Source: Trileptium ribeirensis (taxonomy: Eukaryota; Nematoda; Enoplea; Enoplida; Thoracostomopsidae). Taken from it: 64,000 bases of DNA. The notes under the pieces are model-generated. The model did no database searches. It was not told the DNA's origin and worked only from the letters and a program-made list of their open reading frames with translations. The stretch covers positions 114,071 to 178,070 of the forward strand of contig JASANE010024760.1 in assembly GCA_030248225.1 (NCBI GenBank), in the 5' to 3' direction. The position numbers and the translations under genes are program-made. Shown piece by piece: positions 34,105 through 43,700 of this stretch; position 1 is the stretch's first letter, and every line of letters begins with the position of its first letter.

Positions 34105-35298
34105 TCACCCAGTGCGCCGGATTAGTTCTTCGGTCCAGTTGCACAGCTGTGGCCAGAACGGCGGGGAGACCACTGGCTCGGGCCACCGATGACGTTCTTC
34201 GCCCCGATGAAACGGACCGATTGCGTCCCAGGCCTCGATCCCTTTCAGCGCCGCAGGCCATTTTGGCATGATGACGCTCATGAGCGCCTGGTGCCCATCT
34301 ACCATCCTGGTCCTCCGATCGGTCAGTTCGTCGAACCATGCCGTACTGTCGACCCTGAAGTCGTCCCAATGTGGCGCCGGTCAGGTGATAACAACGGCCA
34401 AGTCTGCCCGGAGCCGTCGCTCGAGCACCATCAGGTGGCGCTTTATCCGCTTGAGGTAGGCGCCGGGCGAGAAGGCTTTGTTTGGTAGATGCCAAACGTC
34501 CCGGTAGCCGCCGATGATGACCACGCAGTCCGTTTGCGGCGTTAGGAACGCGTTCGCCCAATGGATCAACGAAATCATGTTGAGTCCGGGCCGCACGAAC
34601 GTGATGCGGTTGTAGTCGTCGGCCACATCCAGCAGGGGCAAGGCGCGTTCGTCGCCGACAATGATGGTCCGCGGCCACCGCACGAAACGGTCGCGATGGA
34701 ACGACCGGATGTCGCACAATAAATGTCCCAACACGTTGTGGTACGCCGGTTGGTCAGCGCCGCACTCGCTCCGGTGGACACCTGTGCCCCAGAAGTTATC
34801 GAAGGTGTCGTTGAGGAGCGGCTTGTGGCCCGAATCGTCCAGCTCCTCCCAGTAGTCGAGCTCCTGGAATTTCGCCAATAGGATTGGGCGCATGACGTGC
34901 AGCTGGTACGATTGGAGCCACCGTCGGGTGTTTGCTGGCAGCGTGCGGAGGAGGGCTACGCTGCGTAGTTTGACCTCCGTCGGCGACATTCGCTGGTCCA
35001 GCATGTGGGCGGTCACCGTGACGAAGCCCAACAAGTCCAGGATCGTGATGTAGAAATGCTCGGTGGCGCTGCCGAGCTGGCGGCCATTATGTGTAAAGCC
35101 ACCATGAAGATAATGTTCGTTGGCCAGCGTGGTGTGGTTGGATCGCTTGAGCTCGACCGCATCCCAGAAGCGTGAGCTGCTCATGTGGCTTCGGGGAACG
35201 GCCGGGTAACGGTGTCCATCACACACCCCAGGCTCGTGTAGTACTCCTTGTGGCAGGCGGGGCGCACGGATATCGTTCTGGCTGTAGCTGCGGCGCAT
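34105..35298 (-). CDS. NADAR-SGNH accessory gene, copy A (one in-frame TGA)
   Basis: An ATG at 35298 directly follows a pyrimidine-rich TTCATTTTAG, an ideal splice acceptor, and opens a frame to TGA at 34381-34383. The same frame continues to TGA at 34105 and stays alignable with copy B across the interruption. NADAR motifs are at residues about 57-205: ANEHYLHGGFTHNG, TEHFY (79-83), HVMRPILLAKF, DNFWGTG (167-173) and NVLGHLLCDIR (188-198). The second domain has IIVGDE (212-217, Glu for the SGNH Ser) and VVIIGGYRDVW (259-269). NADAR looks complete, while the hydrolase lacks its nucleophile. Copies A and B share order and local motifs but are strongly diverged, so the duplication is old. Confidence 0.83.
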
Positions 35299-35431
35299 CT
35301 AAAATGAAGGAAGCACTGGTAAGTTTACATAGTATGGATGAAAATTAGGTCTGCCTTAACTTTCACCCTTGTTCTGGGTTTTGTGGGATTTTGGGTTCTA
35401 CCTCGGGGTACGTGCCGTTATGTCGGGTAGT

Positions 35432-38400
35432 TTAGTCCACTTGCGGGTCCGACTCGTCGGACTCGGATTCCTCATGGGGTGGTGGTCGAGGTACGCGCTG
35501 TCGCCAAGCGGCGGGGTGCAGTTCTTGACTGGAGGGGTAGCGTGGGAACGTGGTTGGTGGCAAAGTTCCGCCGGGAGAGCGTTCTCCTGTTAAAAGTGGT
35601 CGCGGGGTCAATATAGGCGCGCTTGTCATCGAAGTAGTGACACTAGTGGATTGTGCGCGTGTGACAGAAGCTAGTCTGGTTGATGTTCCGGCAGTATCGG
35701 CAGTGGTTGTCTCTGGTTCCTGAAAAGTTACGCGTCTAGGCCTGCGTAAGGCGTCCTCTACTTCCTCGTCCGATGCTGCGCCATACGGCCTAAAGACCCG
35801 GTCTCTAGCCTGTCGATACAAAAGGTGCCTGGTTGGGGCCGTTGCATGTGTGGTACTAAGTCGTATTATTCCTGAGGAAGTAGTAGTGGCTGTGGTGCGT
35901 ATCAACTCGGTAATGGTCACTGTGGATGGTCCCGGTTGTTCAGTGCTTGTAAACTGGATAGTTGAACTGCCTCGAGCCGACACTATTTGTTTCCGTTGGG
36001 TGGCCCGTCCGACGAGGCCTTTTCCCCGCTCTTCTGGCGGTGCTCGCGTGCTCCGTTGCTCGCTCGGCGGTGCTCGGGTGCGAGGAGGGGTGCTTAGTGT
36101 CACTGCTCGCCCAGTTCCTCTCCGAGGTGCTGGTGTTTCGCTGCTTGAACTTGCAAGTGTGAATTCACTAAATGAGTCAGAGGCTCCCGGTTGCGTGGTA
36201 GGGGTCCTAGAACTGGTGCTGGATGTTTCCTGTCCTGCCTGAGCGCGTCGTTCGGCAGAGGACGGTTCCTGTGAAGTTTGGCTAGTTAACTCGTCGTCTG
36301 CTTCCGCTGCTCTTACGTCTACTGTCGTGCCCTCTCCGGAGGTTTCCGACAAGTAACTGGACATTGGTGACCCTAGAGGTGGCTGAGTCATGGGTGCCTC
36401 GCGAAAGACCCACTGATGAGGAGACATAGGCCTGTTAGCGGCTGCTGGTGGAGCACTATAAGGGCGCATTGTTGTATAGTCTCCTATGGTCTGAGTTGAC
36501 ATTTCCATTGGTACCCGTAGTCGCGATGCCATGATATGTTCAGCTGGTCGTGATTGAAATAATGGGTGATCCTGCGCGGCGAGCATGATTGCGTAGCGTA
36601 GATCCCCTGAGGTGTACGGTCCTGGTACGACGATTCCGCCTGATGCTCCGCGTGGCGTGGTAGATAGCGTGATGTCCGCTGGGTAGAAATGTTGTCCCTC
36701 GAGTATTCCAACACCTACTGTCGGAACGCCAAACGGAACTTCCTCACTGGTAGCCACTATTCTTTCCATCGTGGTCACTGGCACGGTATGTTGTCCGTAC
36801 TCTACCTGCGTATCTCGGCTACCAGGTTCTGGTATGTATGAGAAGGCCTCCTGACTAGTGACCTGCTCCTGTGATATTGGTGGCCATGATGGTTCTATTT
36901 CCCTATCCGGATCAGTTAGCGGGATCCGATTTCTGACCGTCCTTGGATTTTGAGGTTCGTAGTCGTCTGTCCGATACTCAATATGTTCCATTGCTGCTTG
37001 CTCAGCCTCGATCTCAGCGTAGGTCCGACGATATAAATTAGGGTCGTTAGGGTCACCCATTTCTATGCTTTCCGTATCGGAACTATCACTGACTGCTGTT
37101 CTTACTGTGCGTACTGCTACTTCGTCTACCGGCTCTATCTCGGTGACGAAATCCCTATCAGCGATAATACGTTGGGTTGCCTCAGTCAAACCCCGCTCTA
37201 GTACGGAAGCGTGTACTTGGCCTAACCAATCACCCACGTTGGGTACTGGGTCTAATGCCCTAAAGCATGGCTTAGTTCTATTAATATGTACGACATGGGC
37301 CATGCCTTCTGGATTAGAATGCATTCGTACGCGCATGCACGGCGGGGTGATCCCTAATATTTTGTATGGTCCACACCATCGAGGCGTGAGCTTCCTAGAT
37401 GTTCCTGGTGTAGTATCGTGTCGATAAACCCAAACTAATTCTCCGGTGTGATAGCGTGGTTCGCGAGCTCGCCTATCATATCTTAATCGATTTAATTCTT
37501 GAGCGGCTTTCATTGATTGGTAAGCACGCTCCCTGATAGAAGCCATCCAGCGCTGCGCGTTGGCCCTATAGGAATGTGCTCCTGTGTATCCAGTGGCTGC
37601 ACTATGCGTGTCATATTCTCCGGGCAACCTAGGATAAAATCCATGCATTAGCAAAAACGGCGGGTATTTTGTTGCTGTGTGTACCGAAGAATTGTAGGCC
37701 ATTATGCAAAACGGTAGGGATACATCCCATGAGTGATGGTCATCCTGTGGTACGCTCACTCGTAACAAGTATAGTAGTGTCCTATTGAATCTTTCAATTT
37801 CACCATTTGCCTGAGGGTGATAAGCTAGACTCATGTGCCGAAATATTTGCATTTCCTGGCACAGCTCTTCGAACATGTGTGCTGTGAAGGCACCTCCTCG
37901 GTCAGAATAGAGCTCCCTGGGAGCTCCATATCGGTTGACTACCTCATATAGAAATATATGGGCAGCTGTGTGAGCATCCTGGTGCCTTATTGGTATTGCT
38001 ATTGCAAATTTTGTAAACTGGTCTATGAATGCAATAACATAGCGATTGCCTGCCTGCGACCTAACTTGAATATCCAGTATGTCCACAAATACACGGTACA
38101 TTGGTTGATTTGCCAACGGAACCCTACCCAATCCGGTGGTTATCCGAGAAATTGGGTCCTTCGCGGACTGGCATAGAGTGCATCGCCTGATCCATTGTTG
38201 TACGTGTTCGGACATACCTTTCCAATAGTAGAACTGTTTTAGTTTAGCTATAAGCCGGTCACGGCCAGGGTGTCCTCCATATAAGGTATTGTGTTCATGT
38301 TTGAGTATTTGCTGTACGAGCGTGATAGGGACGCATAATTTATCATTTATATCCCCGGGTTGTAACGGATGCATGTATAGTATTTTGGTATCCGCGGCTA

Positions 38401-40324
38401 ATTCAAAATAGTGTGCCCGCATTTCAATTCTTAGCGCCCCTAATTCGGCCTTAGGCCGTGTTTTGTTATAAAGATACCACCAAATTGGACCCAGTTCTGG
38501 GTCATTTCGTTGGATATATGGTAAGAGTCGCACCAAATTAAAATCTGGGAGGTCCGAAAAGAACGGCAGATATATGTTTTCGTGAGTGTCCTGTGCGTCC
38601 TCAATTCGGACGGTTGGTAGTATCTCCGTTTCATAATGCATCATTAGTTTCATGAGCCGGTCAAACTCTTGTTCTGTTGGTAGCGTGGTTGCTCTTAGGC
38701 CCATTGTTTCTGATTCGGTACGAAACGGTCTTTTGGGTCCTCGAGCCTGAGGTCTGCCTTCAGAACCCGAGATGGTGGTTGTACGGACCGACATCACTGG
38801 GGTTTCTCCTGGATCCATCCTAATCGGGATAGCACTTAGCGTAGCTGCCTGCTGGGTCAGCGTTGCTGGGGGTACTGTAGTTATTTGCGTGTCGGGGACC
38901 AGTTGCGATGGGATTGCTTCGGGGTTGGGTTGGCCTGGAGGAGCTATTGGGCTCCCTGTTATAGGGGTTGGCGCGCCAGTTGCGAGCGGTGCTACCGTGC
39001 GTACGGGATACGGCAGATGCGATTGATCCCATGCTGCGCAGGTTGTTGGCGGGCGAGGTCCGGTGGGTCGTCCTCGGCCCATCATAAGGACTTCGTAAGT
39101 GTCTCCTAATTCCTCAACTACAGATGGGTCGTACCTAGGATCGCGTGATAGGGCATCTGCGTTGCCATTTTCCTTACCTGGCCTATATAATATTTCGAAT
39201 CCCCCAAACTCAAGCAATAGCTCACTTCGCCATTGAGACAGGCGTGAATTTCTGGGTGGTTTATCAAATAGGGTCTTGAGTGGTTTGTGGTCAGTTTCAA
39301 CGTGAAATTTCTGCCCTACAAGGTAATGTTTGAAATGTAACGCGGCCCACCTAATAGCGAGAGCTTCAGTTTCTATGGCGGGATACCTGCGTTGATAATC
39401 AAGGAGGGCCTTGCTAGCGTATGCGATGGGTTTTATTCCTTGTTTAGTTTTCTGGGATAACACTGCACCCATAGCATATCCCGAAGCGTCCGTTTGCAGG
39501 ATAAACGGTTGCGTGAAATCAGGGTGGATTAGGACCGGTTCATCTAGCAGGGCTTGTTTCAGCTTCTTAAAAGCTTCCTCACACCTAGGGGTCCATTTGA
39601 ATTCTGTGTCCTTACGTTTTAATTCATTCAATTGTTCGCAGATGTCCGAATAATTTTGGATAAATTTGTGGTAGTAACCCACAAGTCCTAAGAAACTTTG
39701 GAGTTGTTTCAACGTCTCCGGACGTTTAAATTCTTCTATGGCTATTGCCTTTTCTGGGTCCGGTTTGACACCTTCGGTACTGATTATATGTCCTAAATAC
39801 TTGAGGCTGCCTCGTCCGAAGTGACATTTTGAGGGTTTGAGTTTTAAATTTGCCTTGCGAAAACGATCGAAAACCCGAATCAGGTCTGCCAGATGGGCCT
39901 CGAATGATGGTGAGAAAACTAGGATGTCATCGATGTATATTAGGCATTTTTCCCACTCAAGTCCCTTCAAAATCATTGACATGCAACGCTGAAAGGCTCC
40001 GGGGGACGAATTTAGACCAAACGGTAGGACATTATACTCATACTGTCCGTGTACCGTCACAAAAGATGTTTTATCCTTAGTTTCGGGATCTAATTCTAAC
40101 TGCCAAAATCCCTTATTTAGGTCCAAACTGGACATTAGCTTCGTATTCCTGAGACATCCTAGTATATCATCTATGCGTGGCAGTGGGTATGCGTCTTGTT
40201 CTGCTACTGTGTTGACCTTCCGAAAATCGACACAGAGTCGGAGAGAGCCGTCGCTCTTTGTTACATAGACTATTGGTGACCCCCACGGTGAACTAGATGG
40301 GGCTATGAGGCCCGCGTCTAGCAT
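35432..40324 (-). CDS. Giant element pol: reverse transcriptase, RNase H, integrase, disordered tail
   Basis: A 1630-codon ORF. Homology to RT begins upstream of its first ATG and is broken there by TGA at 40436-40438 in the same frame. Order: RT (YIDD at about 130), RNase H (TDASGYAMGAVLSQ, TDHKPL, NADALSR), a 150-residue Pro/Thr-rich spacer, the HHCC integrase zinc motif (HNTLYGGHPG, CTLCQ), the DDE core (VDILD, YSDRGGAF, NGEIERFN) and a GPY/F-type module (WCGPYKIL). After this comes a Ser/Thr/Pro/Glu-rich tail of about 520 residues ending at TAA. These enzymes copy the RNA genome and insert the cDNA. Domain order and motifs place it in Ty3/gypsy. The tail is much longer than usual and matches no domain I know. 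Confidence 0.92.
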   Translation of the reverse strand: MLDAGLIAPSSSPWGSPIVYVTKSDGSLRLCVDFRKVNTVAEQDAYPLPRIDDILGCLRNTKLMSSLDLNKGFWQLELDPETKDKTSFVTVHGQYEYNVLPFGLNSSPGAFQRCMSMILKGLEWEKCLIYIDDILVFSPSFEAHLADLIRVFDRFRKANLKLKPSKCHFGRGSLKYLGHIISTEGVKPDPEKAIAIEEFKRPETLKQLQSFLGLVGYYHKFIQNYSDICEQLNELKRKDTEFKWTPRCEEAFKKLKQALLDEPVLIHPDFTQPFILQTDASGYAMGAVLSQKTKQGIKPIAYASKALLDYQRRYPAIETEALAIRWAALHFKHYLVGQKFHVETDHKPLKTLFDKPPRNSRLSQWRSELLLEFGGFEILYRPGKENGNADALSRDPRYDPSVVEELGDTYEVLMMGRGRPTGPRPPTTCAAWDQSHLPYPVRTVAPLATGAPTPITGSPIAPPGQPNPEAIPSQLVPDTQITTVPPATLTQQAATLSAIPIRMDPGETPVMSVRTTTISGSEGRPQARGPKRPFRTESETMGLRATTLPTEQEFDRLMKLMMHYETEILPTVRIEDAQDTHENIYLPFFSDLPDFNLVRLLPYIQRNDPELGPIWWYLYNKTRPKAELGALRIEMRAHYFELAADTKILYMHPLQPGDINDKLCVPITLVQQILKHEHNTLYGGHPGRDRLIAKLKQFYYWKGMSEHVQQWIRRCTLCQSAKDPISRITTGLGRVPLANQPMYRVFVDILDIQVRSQAGNRYVIAFIDQFTKFAIAIPIRHQDAHTAAHIFLYEVVNRYGAPRELYSDRGGAFTAHMFEELCQEMQIFRHMSLAYHPQANGEIERFNRTLLYLLRVSVPQDDHHSWDVSLPFCIMAYNSSVHTATKYPPFLLMHGFYPRLPGEYDTHSAATGYTGAHSYRANAQRWMASIRERAYQSMKAAQELNRLRYDRRAREPRYHTGELVWVYRHDTTPGTSRKLTPRWCGPYKILGITPPCMRVRMHSNPEGMAHVVHINRTKPCFRALDPVPNVGDWLGQVHASVLERGLTEATQRIIADRDFVTEIEPVDEVAVRTVRTAVSDSSDTESIEMGDPNDPNLYRRTYAEIEAEQAAMEHIEYRTDDYEPQNPRTVRNRIPLTDPDREIEPSWPPISQEQVTSQEAFSYIPEPGSRDTQVEYGQHTVPVTTMERIVATSEEVPFGVPTVGVGILEGQHFYPADITLSTTPRGASGGIVVPGPYTSGDLRYAIMLAAQDHPLFQSRPAEHIMASRLRVPMEMSTQTIGDYTTMRPYSAPPAAANRPMSPHQWVFREAPMTQPPLGSPMSSYLSETSGEGTTVDVRAAEADDELTSQTSQEPSSAERRAQAGQETSSTSSRTPTTQPGASDSFSEFTLASSSSETPAPRRGTGRAVTLSTPPRTRAPPSEQRSTRAPPEERGKGLVGRATQRKQIVSARGSSTIQFTSTEQPGPSTVTITELIRTTATTTSSGIIRLSTTHATAPTRHLLYRQARDRVFRPYGAASDEEVEDALRRPRRVTFQEPETTTADTAGTSTRLASVTRAQSTSVTTSMTSAPILTPRPLLTGERSPGGTLPPTTFPRYPSSQELHPAAWRQRVPRPPPHEESESDESDPQVD

Positions 40325-40727
40325 GCTATTTAGTTCTTCCCTAAGTGGTTCGCGTAAAGAATGCGCCAGCCTATATGGTGCTTGTTTGATTGGCTTTGCA
40401 TCCCCCGTTTCTATGCGGTGTCGGTGTTCGGTGTATCATCCCAGGTCAAAATCATGCGTGCTGAATACGTCCGCATTTTCAGCGATTACGGTTTTCAGTT
40501 GTTTCAATTCGAAGGGCGATAGTAGTGTCCTATCAAAGTCTATCTTACTCAATACGGTTTGAGCCCGTTCATGGTCAATGGAGCGCTTGCCTGCCTCGAT
40601 GTGCTCGATAATCCTCTCGGGTGGGTAGTGATATGGTTTAGCTGTTTAGCCTCCTTATTTTCCTCGTATCGTATCAAATTTTGATTGGTATCCTTAAGGA
40701 ATTGTATTGTTGGATTGCTCATGACCT
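40325..40727 (-). pseudogene. Protease-RT junction with two frame changes and a TGA
   Basis: Between the TAG ending the gag-env-protease ORF (40728) and the pol ORF, coding-like sequence passes through two frames. A middle frame covers about 40640-40735, and the pol frame opens near 40650 and holds the usual pre-RT region. The pol frame is stopped by TGA at 40436-40438 just before the EHRxRIETGDAKPI motif. One shift could be programmed ribosomal frameshifting, but two shifts plus a stop within 400 bases look more like decay. Confidence 0.7.
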
Positions 40728-43700
40728 CTATGTGCCCAATAGTTTGTCCTGAGTATATGGTGACCGGAGTGTTGCAAAATTGATAACTGCGATTGGTATG
40801 GTCCGCTGACTTCTGAGCACTAATGCGTGTGCCATTGCGATATCCGTCATTTCAGGAGCAGGGACAAATAGAGCGGGTCCTACGCCTGTGTCAGCAATTT
40901 CGGGGATAGCGTTGATAAATGTTTCTGTATTTGGTTCGATGGTGGTGAGTTTTCTGCACATCACCGCTATTAAGGGTGGGTCATAGCGCTCTAAGCCTGC
41001 GAAGGGTATTTTGGCTTCTTCCTCGTCTATGCCAATTTCTAAACAGCGCTCGCGAAAATTTATGATGCATTTTGGCAGTTGCGACAAGAAATTTGTTCCT
41101 AAAATGCAATGGTACGGAGCGGTTTGGGTAACGAAGAATTCCGTCTGCACCTTAATAGGTCCAATTGATAAGGGTACACTTATGCTACCGTCCAATGCTA
41201 ATTCCTGTTTGGTAGCCGATACTATCCGCGTTGAGTCGTCTGGGCGGGGCTGAAGGCCTAACTTACTTACCAAATGTTGTGATACGATAGAGACGTCCGC
41301 GCCTGTATCGATCAACGTGAGGACTGGTGTCCGGTAAATGAAAGCGTTGATGAGCAACGGTGCGTCTATGTGGTGCATGGCATTGACTAGTCGGTGGTAA
41401 GATACTGTGCGATGTCCCCTACGTTGCGCACGCTCGGATACTGCAAATAGTTCCGTAGGTTCCACCAGAACAACGTCCTCGTCCTCATTGGGGTTATTTA
41501 GTCGAGCCGATCGACGAGGGCTCAATGTCCGCAATTCCAGGTGTTCCGTGGAAGCGGCTGGGGCTGAAACTGTAGGCCGAACCGCATCTGGGGTACTATA
41601 CTCGTTTCCCGTTTTGATGTTCAACTCAAGCCTCTTTGGGTTTGTTTGGCCACATGGTCGTTGCTGCCACCAGCGTTGTAAGCGTCCTCTTATACATTTA
41701 GGGCAAAAGCCTGCCTTCTTCCGGAAGTAAATGATAGCCCCTATGCCCACAACTACCAGCACAACGAGCATCCAAAGGTAAGGAGCTACTCCCGTTGTCG
41801 TGATGTATGGGAAGTCGATCACCTTCTTTAACTGCTCATCGGCTATCCGTTGGACCTGTAAGTTGGTAGCCTTGGCATGTTCTAATGAGCTCCAGGTGAT
41901 AGGCCTGAGAGGAATATCTGGGAAGTCATGTATGGTGATGTTAGGTCCGATGTGAACGATGACCTCTCGAGCATCTAATGTACTAGCGAGCATTAGTGGT
42001 CCGACCACTAGCTGGGTATAATTGCTGTGTGACAGCCATAATACTCTATTTTCCGGTATCCTAATGGTTTCTCCGCGCGTGACGTGGCTTAGGTGCTTCT
42101 GCTTGGAGACCACAGCTTTGGGCTCTGCGGTTCGAATTAGCACTCCTTGCGCGGTGGTATATACGTCGGTATGGTTGACCATTGGTCCTACCAATGCGCT
42201 GTTCCTGCATATGCGGCGTGTGTCATCTGGAGCGTCTTCGCCCATGATGATCCAGTCCAAACAGCGTGAAGAATGGTCGGTGGCCAAAGCGTGAACCTCG
42301 CAAAAAGCAATGCCGGGCCGCGTGTTGCATGCGTGCAAGTTCAGCACCTCGTATCGTGCCTGTTCAACCCGCGTAGCGTATTCTGGCAGGGGTAGTCTCA
42401 TGTGCGCTCTACGTTGAGGTACGTTCCAACCGACGTTGTATATCCGAAAATAAGGCCGGACGTCGTCCGATGTAACTAGCGGTACCCTTAAGATGAATGC
42501 AAATTTGAACGTGCCCAGGTCAATGTGCACTGGGTAAATTTGCCCAAACTGGTAGGCTAACGCCGGCTCGCGTATTAGTATGGTTTGCCCTATTCTTGGA
42601 TCCTTTTCGAATAGACGCTTTAGTGTCGCGGCATCCACCACTTTTGGTGATAGCTGCCCGCTCATCATGGCTTCCATGACGGCGTCAACTGAAGAGCGCA
42701 GGCTGGTACGAAACATATGGTTTACCAATTCGCGATGTACCTCGGTCACGTAGCGTTGTTCCTGGCACCTAACCTGTTCTATCATACCAACCACTTCCTG
42801 CATCTCATGGTGCAAGAAGGAGTAAAGCTCCTCGTTAGCGCGTGTTAGTTTCAAAATCGCTCTCGAGTTGCCCTGGGCCACACTATAAGTGTTCCGCATT
42901 TCCTTGGACAGTGCTATTACCTGCTTGTTTAGATCCTTTAGATGTACTGCATTTGTGAAGGCTACCCCTACTCCTAAAAATCCTGTAACTACGCCAGCAG
43001 CTCCGGCTAAGGCAGCGAGAAATCTTTTCTTACGAGCCTTGGGCTCTTCACAAAAATGAACGTTCGCTTCGCAATATTCGCGCATTAGAGCCATGTAATA
43101 ACTTGTATCTAGCACACCCTGATATGTGCTCCTCAGTTCTCGCTCCAACTCTTGAATTTTACGCTGTAGATCCGGCATGGTAGTACAATTCGGGTTGGGG
43201 CAACAGTTCCCCAGGCATGGTTTACCCCTGGGGGTGTAGACACACCACGCCATGCCGGTTGCTTGCCTGCTCGGTTGTAACCCATCTAAGGACAATCGCA
43301 AAACGATCGGTAGAAAAGTGGATCGCGCGGCGGTTATTACCAGACCCTGTGGTTCGATTAGGGTTCCCACTTGTTGGTTAACCATGGCTCCTAAGCGGGC
43401 TGCCTGGTCCGAAAATGGCGTGGCGATTTCCTGGGTTTGACCCATTTGTTGAACGATAAGCAGGAAAATTACTAATCCCACGAATCTAACCCCTCGGTGC
43501 CACAATTCTGCAGCTGCTGCATATCGGCGGCTTAGTTTAATTGAGCAGGGCCGTACCGACCTGGTCAGTATTGTTCGGCCTCCCTCAGTTGCGTCGACAT
43601 ACGGTTCGTCCTCGAGATCGTCATTGTCCGAGGGTGAGTCGAGTTCGGAAACCACGTCGTCCGAGTCGAGCGTTGCAATAGCGGACATGTTAAACTCGTC

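Noticed and set aside
33983..34717. 244-codon minus-strand ORF overlapping accessory copy A
   Set aside because: It is a GC-driven shadow frame; the NADAR-SGNH frame explains the similarity between copies A and B.
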